Below are positions 31,458-39,330 of a stretch of 64,000 nucleotides of DNA, piece after piece. The notes under the pieces were generated by a model. The model had not been told where the DNA came from. It saw only the letters and a program-made list of their open reading frames with translations, and did no database searches. The DNA is taken from contig CAZPHC010000003.1 in NCBI GenBank assembly GCA_964586155.1, forward strand, positions 124,001 to 188,000, in the 5' to 3' direction. The DNA comes from SXNM01 sp964586155 (GTDB lineage Bacteria; Myxococcota_A; UBA9042). The translations under genes were made by a program, and so were the position numbers. How positions within the stretch are numbered: position 1 is the first letter of the stretch; each line of letters begins with the position of its first letter.

Positions 31458-32384
31458 TCAGGCCAGCTTCAGCCAGCCGCGCATCGGCAGGACGCGGATC
31501 TCCGGCTTGCTCGGATGGCTGCGCACCTCGTCGAGGAAGGCGCCGAGGTCGTTGGTCGGGATCTGCCGCACCGGCGCGTCGATCGGCCGCCAGAATTGGT
31601 CCCAATGGCACGGGATCACGAGCTTCGGCTTGAGCGCGTCGATCACCCGATGGGTGAAGCGCTCGGTCGCGTAGCGGCCAACCGTGCACGCGAGCACGAC
31701 GTCGGCCTGCACGCCCGTCAGCTCGGCTTCGATCAGGTCGGCCGAGCCGAGGTGGGCGATCGTCAGGGGCCCGCCGCCGAGGTGCAGCGCCAGCACGTCG
31801 CCGACCTTGAACGCGCCGACCGACGCCGGCCAGGCCAGCGGCGCCGTGACGTGCCCGGGCGCCGGCACCCGACCGAAGGCGAAGCGGCTGTGCTGGCTGC
31901 GGTAGGCCGTGATGGCGCACGGGCCGTCGTGGACCGTGACGCCGGGCGCGAGCACGTGCAGCTGGCTCTCGGCGACGCCGTAGCCTCGGCCGATCTCGAT
32001 CGTGCTGCTGCTGCCGTAGAGGTGGGCGCCGCATTGGCGGGCGATCGCCGGCGCGTCGATGGCGTGGTCGAAGTGGCTGTGGCCGACGACGATGGCGTCG
32101 GCGCGGTCGACGTCGGCGGCGATGCGGTCGAGCTTGGGGCTCAGCGGGCCCATCGCCAGCTCCCGCAGCGAATGGCGCGACAGGTGCGGGTCGAGCCAGA
32201 CGTGGTGGTCGGCGAAGCCCGCGGCGCGCGGGTCGCCGCCGGGATCGACCGCGCCCGCCCCATCGCGGCGGTAGACCACGCGGAAGCCGGCGGTGCCGAG
32301 CCATTGCAGCGCCAGCGCCGCGTCGGTCGGACGATCTTCGTGGTGCAGCCAGGCCGGATCGACCGCGGTGGTGAAGCGACCCAT
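31458..32384 (-). CDS. Metallo-beta-lactamase-fold hydrolase
   Basis: 308 residues; the ATG at 32384 lies one base beyond the stop of the upstream gene. The metal motif is H102-S-H104-F-D106-H107 (GHSHFDH), preceded by a family-typical opening (LQWLGTAGFRVVY, then WLDPHLSRH) and followed by LTIAHLGSADLIEAE and IPCHWDQFWRP. This suits the UlaG/NAPE-PLD-like branch of the fold, which hydrolyses phosphodiester or lactone bonds, but the substrate cannot be read. No signal peptide. Tight linkage to the DUF6986-type gene suggests a shared pathway. It ends only 3 bases from the convergent phaZ stop. Confidence 0.82.
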   Translation of the reverse strand: MGRFTTAVDPAWLHHEDRPTDAALALQWLGTAGFRVVYRRDGAGAVDPGGDPRAAGFADHHVWLDPHLSRHSLRELAMGPLSPKLDRIAADVDRADAIVVGHSHFDHAIDAPAIARQCGAHLYGSSSTIEIGRGYGVAESQLHVLAPGVTVHDGPCAITAYRSQHSRFAFGRVPAPGHVTAPLAWPASVGAFKVGDVLALHLGGGPLTIAHLGSADLIEAELTGVQADVVLACTVGRYATERFTHRVIDALKPKLVIPCHWDQFWRPIDAPVRQIPTNDLGAFLDEVRSHPSKPEIRVLPMRGWLKLA

Positions 32385-32385
32385 C

Positions 32386-33834
32386 TCAGACCGCGTCGCG
32401 GCGCTGGTGCGCCCGGTTGGCCACGATCTTGCCGAAGCTGCGGCCCTGCAGCTCCTCGAGCGTCACGCCGGTCGCCAGGACCTCGGCCTCGGTCAGGGCG
32501 CCGCAGGCGATGCCGCGCAGGAAGTAGTTGAGCAGACCCTGGCCGGTCGCGGCGTCGTCGAAGGTGTTGCCGACCAACGTCGCCTGCGAGGCGGCGGCGA
32601 CGAACTTGTCGAGGCGCAGGCTGGCGTCGCGCAGGCCGTCCATGAAGAAGGCGTAGACCGCGGCGTAGCGCACCGGCAGCTGGCCGGGGTTCAGGTCCCA
32701 GCCCTGGTAGGTGCCGTGGGCCAGCGAGTGCGTGATGTTGTCGAAGTGCAGCTTCCAGGCCGCGAACACGACCTCGCGGTTCTCGGCGACCTGGCTGGCG
32801 CTGAGCTGTTCGCCCTTGGCGGCGCGGTGCGGCCCGATCGGCATCACCGTGGTCGCGCCGTCGGCCATCGCCACGCCCGTGCCGGCCAGGCTGACCTGCA
32901 TCACGTGGCGGGCGAAGTCACAGGCGCTGTGGGTGTGGCTCTGGTAGGCCGCCGTGATGTTGCAGGTCGCGGTGTAGTCGTAGGTGCCGAACGCCGCCGA
33001 GCGGACGCGGCCCCGACCCGCCGCGACCATCGCCGGGATCACGACCCGGCCGTCGGCGTCGAAGATCGACTGCGTCGTCTCGATCATCAGGTCGATGCCG
33101 ACCGCGCCCGCGGCGATGCCGAGCGCCGCCTCGAGCGCGTCGAGCGCGTCGGCGAGCACCGCGACCTGGCCGGGGTGCGTGATCTTGGGCAGCGTGACGA
33201 CGAAGCCGGCCGGGACCTTGCCACCGCTGCGCTGGGCCAGCGCCGTCAGGAACAGGTCGAGCGTGCGCAGCGAGCGCTGCTTGGACTCCTCGGTCAGCGG
33301 CTTGATGCGGATGCCGATGAACGGGGGCAGATCGTCGCTCGCCATGGCGTCGGCGAGCGCGCCGGCGGCGGCGACGGCGTGGCCGTCCTCCTCGTCGTCG
33401 CGGCGGTGGCCGTATCCATCCTCGAAGTCGATGCGCTGGTCCTCGATCGCCTCGCGCTCGAGCTTGGCGCGGACGCGGTCGTAGATCGTCAGGGCGCGCC
33501 AGGCGGGCTCGTTGACCGCGGCGCCGGCCTCGCCAAGCGGCCGTAGCGCGGCGGCCAGCGCGTCGGCGTCGGCCTGGCGTTCGGGCAAGGTCTCGGCGCC
33601 GGCGAGGCCGAGGGCTCGCGCGAAGGTCGCAAAATCGGGGGCGAAGCTGTCCATCGACGCCAGGGCCAGCTGGCCGAGCTTGCGGTGGACGCCGACCTTG
33701 AACAGCTGCGCGCCGCCGTAGACGGTGTGCACGGGCTGGCGCGCCGAGCTGTCGCCCGGCCAGCTGCGGGCGGCTGCGGCGTTGGCGGTGTGCAGCGCGG
33801 CGAGCGCGGCGGTCGGGTCGAACGTGGTCTGCAT
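32386..33834 (-). CDS. DUF6986-type aldolase/citrate-lyase-like protein
   Basis: 482 residues; ATG at 33834. The sequence has the (beta/alpha)8 barrel marks of the HpcH/HpaI-citrate lyase superfamily: RIDFEDGYGHR (metal-binding acidic residues), FIGIRIKPL, FVVTLPKITHPGQV, GIDLMIETTQSIF (a conserved Glu) and SAAFGTYDYTA. The whole-length pattern fits DUF6986 proteins, which have sometimes been named phosphoenolpyruvate kinase without firm evidence. A C-C bond lyase or synthase acting on an oxo-acid is the structural expectation. No export signal. It is the first gene of a two-gene unit with the MBL-fold hydrolase; a strong hairpin precedes its start. Confidence 0.7.
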   Translation of the reverse strand: MQTTFDPTAALAALHTANAAAARSWPGDSSARQPVHTVYGGAQLFKVGVHRKLGQLALASMDSFAPDFATFARALGLAGAETLPERQADADALAAALRPLGEAGAAVNEPAWRALTIYDRVRAKLEREAIEDQRIDFEDGYGHRRDDEEDGHAVAAAGALADAMASDDLPPFIGIRIKPLTEESKQRSLRTLDLFLTALAQRSGGKVPAGFVVTLPKITHPGQVAVLADALDALEAALGIAAGAVGIDLMIETTQSIFDADGRVVIPAMVAAGRGRVRSAAFGTYDYTATCNITAAYQSHTHSACDFARHVMQVSLAGTGVAMADGATTVMPIGPHRAAKGEQLSASQVAENREVVFAAWKLHFDNITHSLAHGTYQGWDLNPGQLPVRYAAVYAFFMDGLRDASLRLDKFVAAASQATLVGNTFDDAATGQGLLNYFLRGIACGALTEAEVLATGVTLEELQGRSFGKIVANRAHQRRDAV

Positions 33835-33850
33835 GGGGCCTCCGTCTTGA

Positions 33851-33887
33851 GATGCGGCGTCACGGCGGGCGGGCCGTGCGTCGCATC
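33851..33887. promoter_or_regulatory. Long imperfect dyad upstream of the DUF6986-type gene
   Basis: Left arm GATGCGGCGTCACGGC and right arm GCCGTGCGTCGCATC pair over about 14 bases with one mismatch and one bulge; the loop is GGGCGG. It begins 16 bases before the - strand start codon at 33834, in the 222-base gap shared with the divergent P-loop gene. It could be an operator or a 5' leader hairpin. Confidence 0.4.
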
Positions 33888-34056
33888 CGGGCTGGTCGCC
33901 ACGGCGCCGCGGGCCAGCCGTCCTCGCGCGGCAGGCTAGCCGCCATGACGCACTGCGGCAACCACGGCGGGCGCCGCATCCAGCGGACCATGACAGCGCC
34001 GGCCGCGGACGCTAGCCTCGGCGGCGACGCCGGCCCTCGGCGATCGGAGGACAGTG

Positions 34057-35157
34057 ATGGCGAGGCTCTTTGTCAGCGCGACGCGGCAGAACGTCGGCAA
34101 GACCACCACCAGCGTCGGGCTGCTCGCGGCGATGCGCGATCGCGGCCTGCGCGTCCACTTCATCAAGCCCGTCGGCCAGCGCTACGTCGTACGCGAGGAC
34201 GTCAAGGCCGACGAGGACGCCATCCTGATCCGCGACTTCTTCGGCCAGCCCGGCACGCTCGCCGACATGAGCCCGGTGACGATCCCGCGCGGCTTCACCG
34301 AGAGCTACGTCTTCGAGCGCGACCGCGGCGCCATCTACGCCGCGATCGACGACGCCATGGGCCGGATCGACGCCGACGTCGACGTCTGCGTCGTCGAGGG
34401 CACCGGCCACGCCGGCGTCGGCTCGGTGATCGACGCCAGCAACGCCGACGTCGCGCGCCACCTCGGCGCCAAGGCGATCATCATCGCCTCGGGCGGCATC
34501 GGCTCGGCGATCGACGAGATCTGCCTGAACCACGCGCTGTTCACCCAGGCCGGCGTCGAGGTCATCGGCGCGATCGTCAACAAGGTGCTGCCGGACAAGT
34601 TCGACAAGGTCGAGCGCGCCGTGCGCCAGGGCCTGCAGAACCAGGGCATCCGCGCCCTCGGCGTCGTGCCCTACCAGCCGGAGCTGACGCTGCCGACGGT
34701 GCGCCAGGTCGGCGAGGAGCTGAACTTCAGCGTCCTCTGCGGCCACGAACACCTCGACGCCCGGATCAACGGCACGATCGTCGCGGCCATGACGCCGCAG
34801 AACACCATCGGCCACATCCGCCACGGCACGTTCGTCATCACCCCCGGCGATCGCGTGGACAACATCCTGGTCTGCATCGCCACCCACCTCGTCGGCAAGC
34901 TCAAGGACAAGGCCCACGTCTCGGGCATCCTGCTGACCGGCGGCATGACGCCGGACCCGACGATCCTCGACCTGCTCGAAGAGAGCCACGTGCCGGTGTT
35001 GCTGTCGGCCGACGACACGTTCAAGGCCTCGGCGCGCGTCGAGCGGCTGACGGTCAAGATCGGTCCGAACGACCGCGACAAGGTCGCCATGGCCGCCGAC
35101 CTCGCCCGGCGCTACCTCGATCTCGATACGATCCTGCAGGCTTTGCGGAGTCCGTAG
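34057..35157 (+). CDS. BioD-like P-loop protein with DRTGG domain
   Basis: 366 residues. The ATG at 34057 is preferred over the GTG at 34054 because CGGAGG (34045-34050) is then 6 bases away. The N-terminal half is a dethiobiotin-synthetase-like fold: Walker A in SATRQNVGKTTTSVGLL (K15, T16), VVEGTGHAGVGSVID, ASGGIGSAIDE and IVNKVLPDKFDKV. A DRTGG domain follows (about 215-340), with ITPGDRVDNIL and GILLTGGMTPDP. This pairing forms the regulatory N-terminus of long phosphotransacetylases (Pta), but the catalytic phosphate acetyltransferase domain is absent. It is probably a stand-alone regulator or nucleotide-binding enzyme. Cytoplasmic. Confidence 0.82.
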   Translation: MARLFVSATRQNVGKTTTSVGLLAAMRDRGLRVHFIKPVGQRYVVREDVKADEDAILIRDFFGQPGTLADMSPVTIPRGFTESYVFERDRGAIYAAIDDAMGRIDADVDVCVVEGTGHAGVGSVIDASNADVARHLGAKAIIIASGGIGSAIDEICLNHALFTQAGVEVIGAIVNKVLPDKFDKVERAVRQGLQNQGIRALGVVPYQPELTLPTVRQVGEELNFSVLCGHEHLDARINGTIVAAMTPQNTIGHIRHGTFVITPGDRVDNILVCIATHLVGKLKDKAHVSGILLTGGMTPDPTILDLLEESHVPVLLSADDTFKASARVERLTVKIGPNDRDKVAMAADLARRYLDLDTILQALRSP

Positions 35158-35180
35158 CCGCTCGCGATCGGGCGTGCATC

Positions 35181-35205
35181 TTTTTTTGCGCCGGCGCTGC
35201 GCAAA
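35181..35205. other. T7 run and TTTGCGC/GCGCAAA dyad
   Basis: Seven T's (35181-35187) run into a perfect dyad TTTGCGC-N7-GCGCAAA (35185-35205). It is one of few AT-leaning spots in this GC-rich sequence and lies between the P-loop gene and the next lipoprotein. The T run precedes the stem on the + strand, so it is not a standard terminator in either direction; a protein-binding site is possible. Confidence 0.3.
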
Positions 35206-35273
35206 CCCGACTCGCCACGTGTCGAACCTTCAGAGACCCGGCCAACTCACCCCGGGCGATGATGGAGGCGACC

Positions 35274-36152
35274 ATGCGAATCCCAACCCACCCGCTGATG
35301 CGTCCCTGGCGTGCCGTCCTGCTGGGCTCGGCGCTGCTGCTCGGCACCGGCTGCGAGACGACCGACGCGAGCGACCTGACCGGCGCCGCGCTCGAGGCGG
35401 TGGACGCCAACGCCGCCGCCACCGACGACCCCGTCGGGCCCAAGGGCCCGTTCGCCGCGAAGATGAAGCAGCTGCACGAGATCCTCGGCCCGCTGCCGGA
35501 GGAGTGCAAGCCGCCGGCGAAGCCCGAGCTGGCCGACGGCGACGCCGCCGACGGCCCGCCCGACGGCAAGATGGGCCCGCCGAAGGGCGACAAGCAGGGG
35601 CCGCCGCAGGGCCCGCCGCCCACCGACGGCGAGGACATGGCCAAGGGCAAGCCGCCGATCGACGGCGAGCAGGACGCCAAGGGCGCCAAGAAGGGCCCGC
35701 CGCCCGGTGCGCACTTCGCCATGATCGCCTGCGCCCTGCCCGAGGAACAGGAGCTGATCGACGCCGCCGCCGAGGCCTGCAAGCCGCCGCACCCGCCCAA
35801 GGCCGAGGGCGATTGCCCGGACGGCAAGATGGGCGAAGGCCAGGGGCCCGAGGATGGCCAGGGTCCGCCGCAGGGTGGCCAGAAGGGGCCGCCGCCGCAG
35901 GGTGGCCAGAAGGGCCCGCCGCCGCAGGGCGGCCAGGCGGGCGGCCAGGCGGGCGGCCAGGCGGACGGCCAGGGTGGCAAGCCCGGCGGCCCCGGCGGCA
36001 AGGCGCAAGGCGGCGCCCCGGACGGCGAACAGGCCGACGCCGACAAGCCGACCGAGGCCGAGCTCGAGGCGAAGAAGGCCGCCTGCGAGGCCGCGCTCGA
36101 CGCCCTGATCGAGGCCGCCGCGGACTGGAAGGCCATCACGCCGCAGGACTGA
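35274..36152 (+). CDS. Gly/Pro/Gln-rich low-complexity lipoprotein
   Basis: 292 residues; the ATG at 35274 is set by GGAGG (35264-35268), although two more ATGs lie just upstream in the same frame. A basic N-terminus and hydrophobic run lead to lipobox LGTGC. The mature protein is mostly disordered, rich in Gly, Pro, Gln, Lys and Asp, with phrases GPPPQGGQK and GGQAGGQA repeated in the second half. A few Cys in ECKPP, EACKPP and KAACEAAL contexts may pair. It ends in a short helical segment. No family is recognised; it is likely a surface or periplasmic spacer protein. A strong hairpin follows before the sigma-factor gene. Confidence 0.75.
   Translation: MRIPTHPLMRPWRAVLLGSALLLGTGCETTDASDLTGAALEAVDANAAATDDPVGPKGPFAAKMKQLHEILGPLPEECKPPAKPELADGDAADGPPDGKMGPPKGDKQGPPQGPPPTDGEDMAKGKPPIDGEQDAKGAKKGPPPGAHFAMIACALPEEQELIDAAAEACKPPHPPKAEGDCPDGKMGEGQGPEDGQGPPQGGQKGPPPQGGQKGPPPQGGQAGGQAGGQADGQGGKPGGPGGKAQGGAPDGEQADADKPTEAELEAKKAACEAALDALIEAAADWKAITPQD
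35858..35973 (+). repeat. Coding repeat GGQKGPPPQ / GGQA
   Basis: Imperfect tandem copies of about 27 bases (encoding GGQKGPPPQ) pass into shorter 12-base units (encoding GGQA). The reading frame stays open throughout. It is likely prone to expansion or contraction. Confidence 0.8.
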
Positions 36153-36179
36153 GCGCCCGGACCTCGCGCGCAACAGGGG

Positions 36180-36222
36180 GCGCCGCGCCTGACAGACCAC
36201 GGGGGCTTGTCAGGCGCGGCGC
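36180..36222 (+). terminator. 14-bp perfect inverted repeat, terminator or attenuator
   Basis: GCGCCGCGCCTGAC (36180-36193) and GTCAGGCGCGGCGC (36209-36222) are exact reverse complements around a 15-base loop. It starts 28 bases after the lipoprotein stop and ends about 78 bases before the sigma-factor ATG. There is no U tract. It is probably a terminator for the lipoprotein message; because it lies in the leader of the sigma operon, attenuation or protein binding is also possible. Confidence 0.6.
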
Positions 36223-36299
36223 AACCTTCACCATGCAGGCGGTGAGACGCCGCCGAGGAGGAGCTTCTGCAACCCGCCCTGACCATCGCGCCGCAGGCC

Positions 36300-36794
36300 A
36301 TGGACCTGGACCAACTCTACCGCCGCTACGCCGGCGTCGTGTTGCGCCGAGCCATGCGCTTCTACCCGCGCAGCGAGGCCGAGGAAGTGGTGCACGAAGT
36401 GTTCCTCAAGGTACTGGAATCCATGGACAGCTTCCGCGGAGAGAGCGCCCCCTCCACCTGGCTCTGGCGCGTCACGACCCGGCACTGCCTCAACCGCCTG
36501 CGCGACGACGGCCGCCGCCGCGAGCTGCTGACCGAACACCACGACGCCGTGCCCGGCGTGCTCGGCTCGCAGCCCAATAGCGAGGCGCAGCTGCTGCTGG
36601 CCCAGCTCTGGCGCTCGCTCGACCCCGAGCTCGTCGCGATCGGCGTCTACGCCTACGTCGACGGCCTGAGCCACGACGAGATCGCGCCGCTGGTCGGTTG
36701 CTCGCCGCGCACGGTCGGCACCCGGCTGCAGACGCTGGCGGAGCAGGCCCGGGCCGCGACCAGCCCGGCGACCCAGCTGGAGGTGGTGCGATGA
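36300..36794 (+). CDS. ECF-type RNA polymerase sigma factor
   Basis: 164 residues from the ATG at 36300. Region 2 is seen in YRRYAGVVLRRAMRFYPRSEAEEVVHEVFLKVLESMDSFRG, TWLWRVTTRHCLNRLRD (read in parts), and region 4 in the helix-turn-helix GLSHDEIAPLVGCSPRTVGTRL. It lacks regions 1 and 3, as ECF factors do. The ATG has no good ribosome site, whereas an in-frame CTG at 36267 sits just after GAGGAGGAG (36255-36263) and would add 11 residues; the true start is uncertain. It directs RNA polymerase to a small regulon. Its stop overlaps the start of a zinc-type anti-sigma gene (ATGA), the usual sign of a sigma/anti-sigma pair. Confidence 0.92.
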   Translation: MDLDQLYRRYAGVVLRRAMRFYPRSEAEEVVHEVFLKVLESMDSFRGESAPSTWLWRVTTRHCLNRLRDDGRRRELLTEHHDAVPGVLGSQPNSEAQLLLAQLWRSLDPELVAIGVYAYVDGLSHDEIAPLVGCSPRTVGTRLQTLAEQARAATSPATQLEVVR

Positions 36795-37720
36795 ACGGCA
36801 GCCTCGACCACGCCACGACCAGCCATCTCAGCGCCCTGGCGCTCGACGCCTTGGCGCTCGACGAGCCGGTGAGCGCCGAGGTCCGTGACCACCTCGCGCG
36901 ATGCGCGCTCTGCCAGGGCCGGCTCGCCGACGTGCAAGCCTTTGACGCCGGGCTCGATCTGGCACCGCCCCTCGCGCCGGCCCCCACCGACGAGCGCGCA
37001 GATCCGGCCCCGATGGTGGCAGACGGCGCGCAGGTCCTGTCGTTCGACGACGCCCGGCGCAGGCGCTCGCAGCGTGGCGTCTGGGCCGGCGGCCTGCTCG
37101 CCGTCGCGGCCGCCGCCCTGCTGATGCTGCGGCCGGGCCCGGCGCAGCAGGCCTCCGCGGGTGGCCCGGGCGCCGAGCCGGACGAGGTCCTGCGCGTGCG
37201 CGGCGGCGATCGGGCGCTGGCCGGGTTCGACGTCGGCTTCGTCCTGCACGACGGCGTGGCGGTGCGCACGGTCGGTGACGGCGACGAAGTCCACGCCGGC
37301 GAGCGCCTGGGCTTCCGCCTGGCGATGCCGGCGGTCGGCCACGTCGCGATCCTGGGCATCGACGAGTCCGGCGAGCCCTATCGCTGCCATCCGCAGGGCG
37401 ACGGCGACGAGATGGCCGAGCACCACCCGTCCGACCTCGGCACGCCCGGCGCCAGCCGCGCCGAGCCGGCCGACGCCAGCACGGCGTTCGAGGTCGCGGT
37501 CGACGAGACGGTGGCCTTCGACGAAGCCCTGGGCACCGAGCGGATCGTCGCCGTCGCCTGCCCGACGTCGCGGTCGATGGCGGCGCTGCTCGGCGCGCTG
37601 CGCGACGGCGCCAGGGCGTCTGCTGCCGCCTCGGAGCTGCCGCCGCTCGCCGAAGGCTGCGTGCAGCGCCAGATCCGGTTGCACAAGCGGGCCAAGGCAC
37701 CAGCGGCGGAGTCGCCATGA
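36791..37720 (+). CDS. ZAS-type transmembrane anti-sigma factor
   Basis: 309 residues; the ATG at 36791 overlaps the sigma stop. The N-terminal cytoplasmic part carries H34-X3-C38-X2-C41 (HLARCALC), the zinc-binding anti-sigma motif that holds an ECF sigma factor inactive. One transmembrane helix follows (about 97-117: Trp-Ala-Gly-Gly-Leu then Ala/Leu). The external part of about 185 residues is beta-rich (VGFVLHDGVAVRTVGDGDEVHAG, FRLAMPAVGHVAILGID) and recalls DUF4384-type domains found with myxobacterial kinases and caspases; this match is tentative. Release of the sigma factor would require signal-driven unbinding or cleavage. Its stop overlaps the caspase start (ATGA), so the three proteins are made together. 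Confidence 0.85.
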   Translation: MNGSLDHATTSHLSALALDALALDEPVSAEVRDHLARCALCQGRLADVQAFDAGLDLAPPLAPAPTDERADPAPMVADGAQVLSFDDARRRRSQRGVWAGGLLAVAAAALLMLRPGPAQQASAGGPGAEPDEVLRVRGGDRALAGFDVGFVLHDGVAVRTVGDGDEVHAGERLGFRLAMPAVGHVAILGIDESGEPYRCHPQGDGDEMAEHHPSDLGTPGASRAEPADASTAFEVAVDETVAFDEALGTERIVAVACPTSRSMAALLGALRDGARASAAASELPPLAEGCVQRQIRLHKRAKAPAAESP

Positions 37721-39330
37721 AGGTTGCCCCAGCGCATGCGGCCCGGATCGACGCTGCGATCGCGATGGTCGCCATGGTCGTCGCGCTCGGCGTGAGCCGC
37801 AGTGCCGGCGCCGCAGACAACCCGCCCGACGTCGATGCGGCCACCCGCTTCGCCGTCGTGATCGGCACCAACGAGGGCGAGAGCGACGAGGCGCCCCTGC
37901 GCTGGGCCGAGCGCGACGCCTCGCGCATGGCGGACGTGCTGACGCGCCTCGGCGGCGTCGCGCCCGAGCGCCTCGTGCTGCTGCGCGGCGCAAGCCGTGG
38001 CGACGTCCTGCGCGCGCTCGCCTCGTTCGCGCCGCGCGTCGCGTCGGTGCGCGCCGCCGGGGGCCGCGTCCTGCTCGTCGTCTACTACGCCGGCCACGCG
38101 GGCGCCGGCGCGCTGCACCTCGGCGGCAGCACGCTCGGCTACGACGAGCTGCGCGCGGCCGCCAGCCAGGTCGGCGCCGACGTGCGCCTGCTCGTGCTCG
38201 ACGCCTGCCGCTCCGGCGGCATGACGCGGGTGCGCGGCGCCCGGCCCGCAGCGCCCTTCGACCTGAGCGCCGCCGACCGCATGGACAGCCACGGCGAGGC
38301 GATCCTGACCTCCTCGGCGGCCGGCGAGGATGCCCAGGAATCCGATCGCCTGGGCGGCGGCATCTTCACCCATCACCTGCTGATGGGCCTGCGTGGCGCG
38401 GCGGATTCCTCGGGTGACGGCGCGATCACGCTCGGCGAGGCCTGGCGCTACGCCTACGCCCAGACGCTGCACAGCTCGAGCCGCACCGCCGCGCTACAGC
38501 ATCCGACCTACGCCTTCGCCGTGCGCGGCCGCTCCGAGCCGGTGTTGACCCGCGTCGCCGACGCCGCCGGCAGCGCCCGGCTCGTGCTACAGCAGGGCGG
38601 CAGCTGGATGCTCTTCCACGGCGGCCCGGGCGGCGAGGCGACCGAGGTGGTGGCGCGGCCCGAGACCGCGCTGGTCCTGCCGGCCGGCCTCTGGCTGGCG
38701 CGACGCCGTGACGCGAGCGGCGTCGCCGAAGCGACGGTCCGCCTGCGCGCCGGGACCTCGACCACGCTCGGCGCCGAGCAGATGCGCTTGCAGCCCTACG
38801 GCCAGACCGTCCGGCGCGGCCTGGCCCAGCGGTCGGCGCTGGCGGTCACGGCCAGCGCGGGCGCCAGCGCGGCACCGCTCGACGACCTCGGCCCGGCGGC
38901 GACGGCCGCGGGTGGTGCCCGGGTCGAGCTGGCCGGCGTCGCGCTCGAGGTCGCGCTGCGCTGGAGCCAGGCCAGCGCCAGCCAGAGCCACATGACGATG
39001 CGGCACTCCACGCTCGGCCTGGAGCTCGGCGCCACGCACCTCTTCGATCTGGGCCGCTCGTTCGCCTTCGGCCTCGGCGTCCGCGCCGGCGTCGACGCGA
39101 TCTGGCAGCGCTTCGACACCACCGGCCTCGCGCCGGACCGCGACGGCATCGGCGCGCGCCTCGCCCCCACGGTGCGCATCGAATGGGCACCTGCGCCCCG
39201 TCACGTCGTGGCGGCCAACTGTGCGGTCGACGTCTGGACGCTCAAGCGCGCCGACAGCGACGGCGGCACCAGCTGGCAGCCCGAGGTCGTGCCCGGCTGC
39301 GGCCTGACATGGAGCGTCTATGTGCGCTGA
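37717..39330 (+). CDS. Exported caspase-family (C14) protein with beta-rich C-terminal domain
   Basis: 537 residues; the ATG at 37717 overlaps the anti-sigma stop. An N-terminal hydrophobic segment ending SRSAGAAD looks like a signal peptide cleaved after Ala, placing the enzyme outside the cytoplasm. The caspase fold has the catalytic pair H127 (YYAGHAG) and C164 (LDACRSGG), with the expected opening strand FAVVIGTNEG and later ILTSSAAGEDAQE and GGIFTHHLL. A beta-sandwich-like region (about 285-365) follows, then alternating strands to the C-terminal Tyr-Val-Arg, suggestive of an outer-membrane barrel. Caspases cut after Lys/Arg or Asp. With the sigma/anti-sigma pair upstream, the anti-sigma external domain is a plausible substrate; that is inference. 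Confidence 0.85.
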   Translation: MKVAPAHAARIDAAIAMVAMVVALGVSRSAGAADNPPDVDAATRFAVVIGTNEGESDEAPLRWAERDASRMADVLTRLGGVAPERLVLLRGASRGDVLRALASFAPRVASVRAAGGRVLLVVYYAGHAGAGALHLGGSTLGYDELRAAASQVGADVRLLVLDACRSGGMTRVRGARPAAPFDLSAADRMDSHGEAILTSSAAGEDAQESDRLGGGIFTHHLLMGLRGAADSSGDGAITLGEAWRYAYAQTLHSSSRTAALQHPTYAFAVRGRSEPVLTRVADAAGSARLVLQQGGSWMLFHGGPGGEATEVVARPETALVLPAGLWLARRRDASGVAEATVRLRAGTSTTLGAEQMRLQPYGQTVRRGLAQRSALAVTASAGASAAPLDDLGPAATAAGGARVELAGVALEVALRWSQASASQSHMTMRHSTLGLELGATHLFDLGRSFAFGLGVRAGVDAIWQRFDTTGLAPDRDGIGARLAPTVRIEWAPAPRHVVAANCAVDVWTLKRADSDGGTSWQPEVVPGCGLTWSVYVR

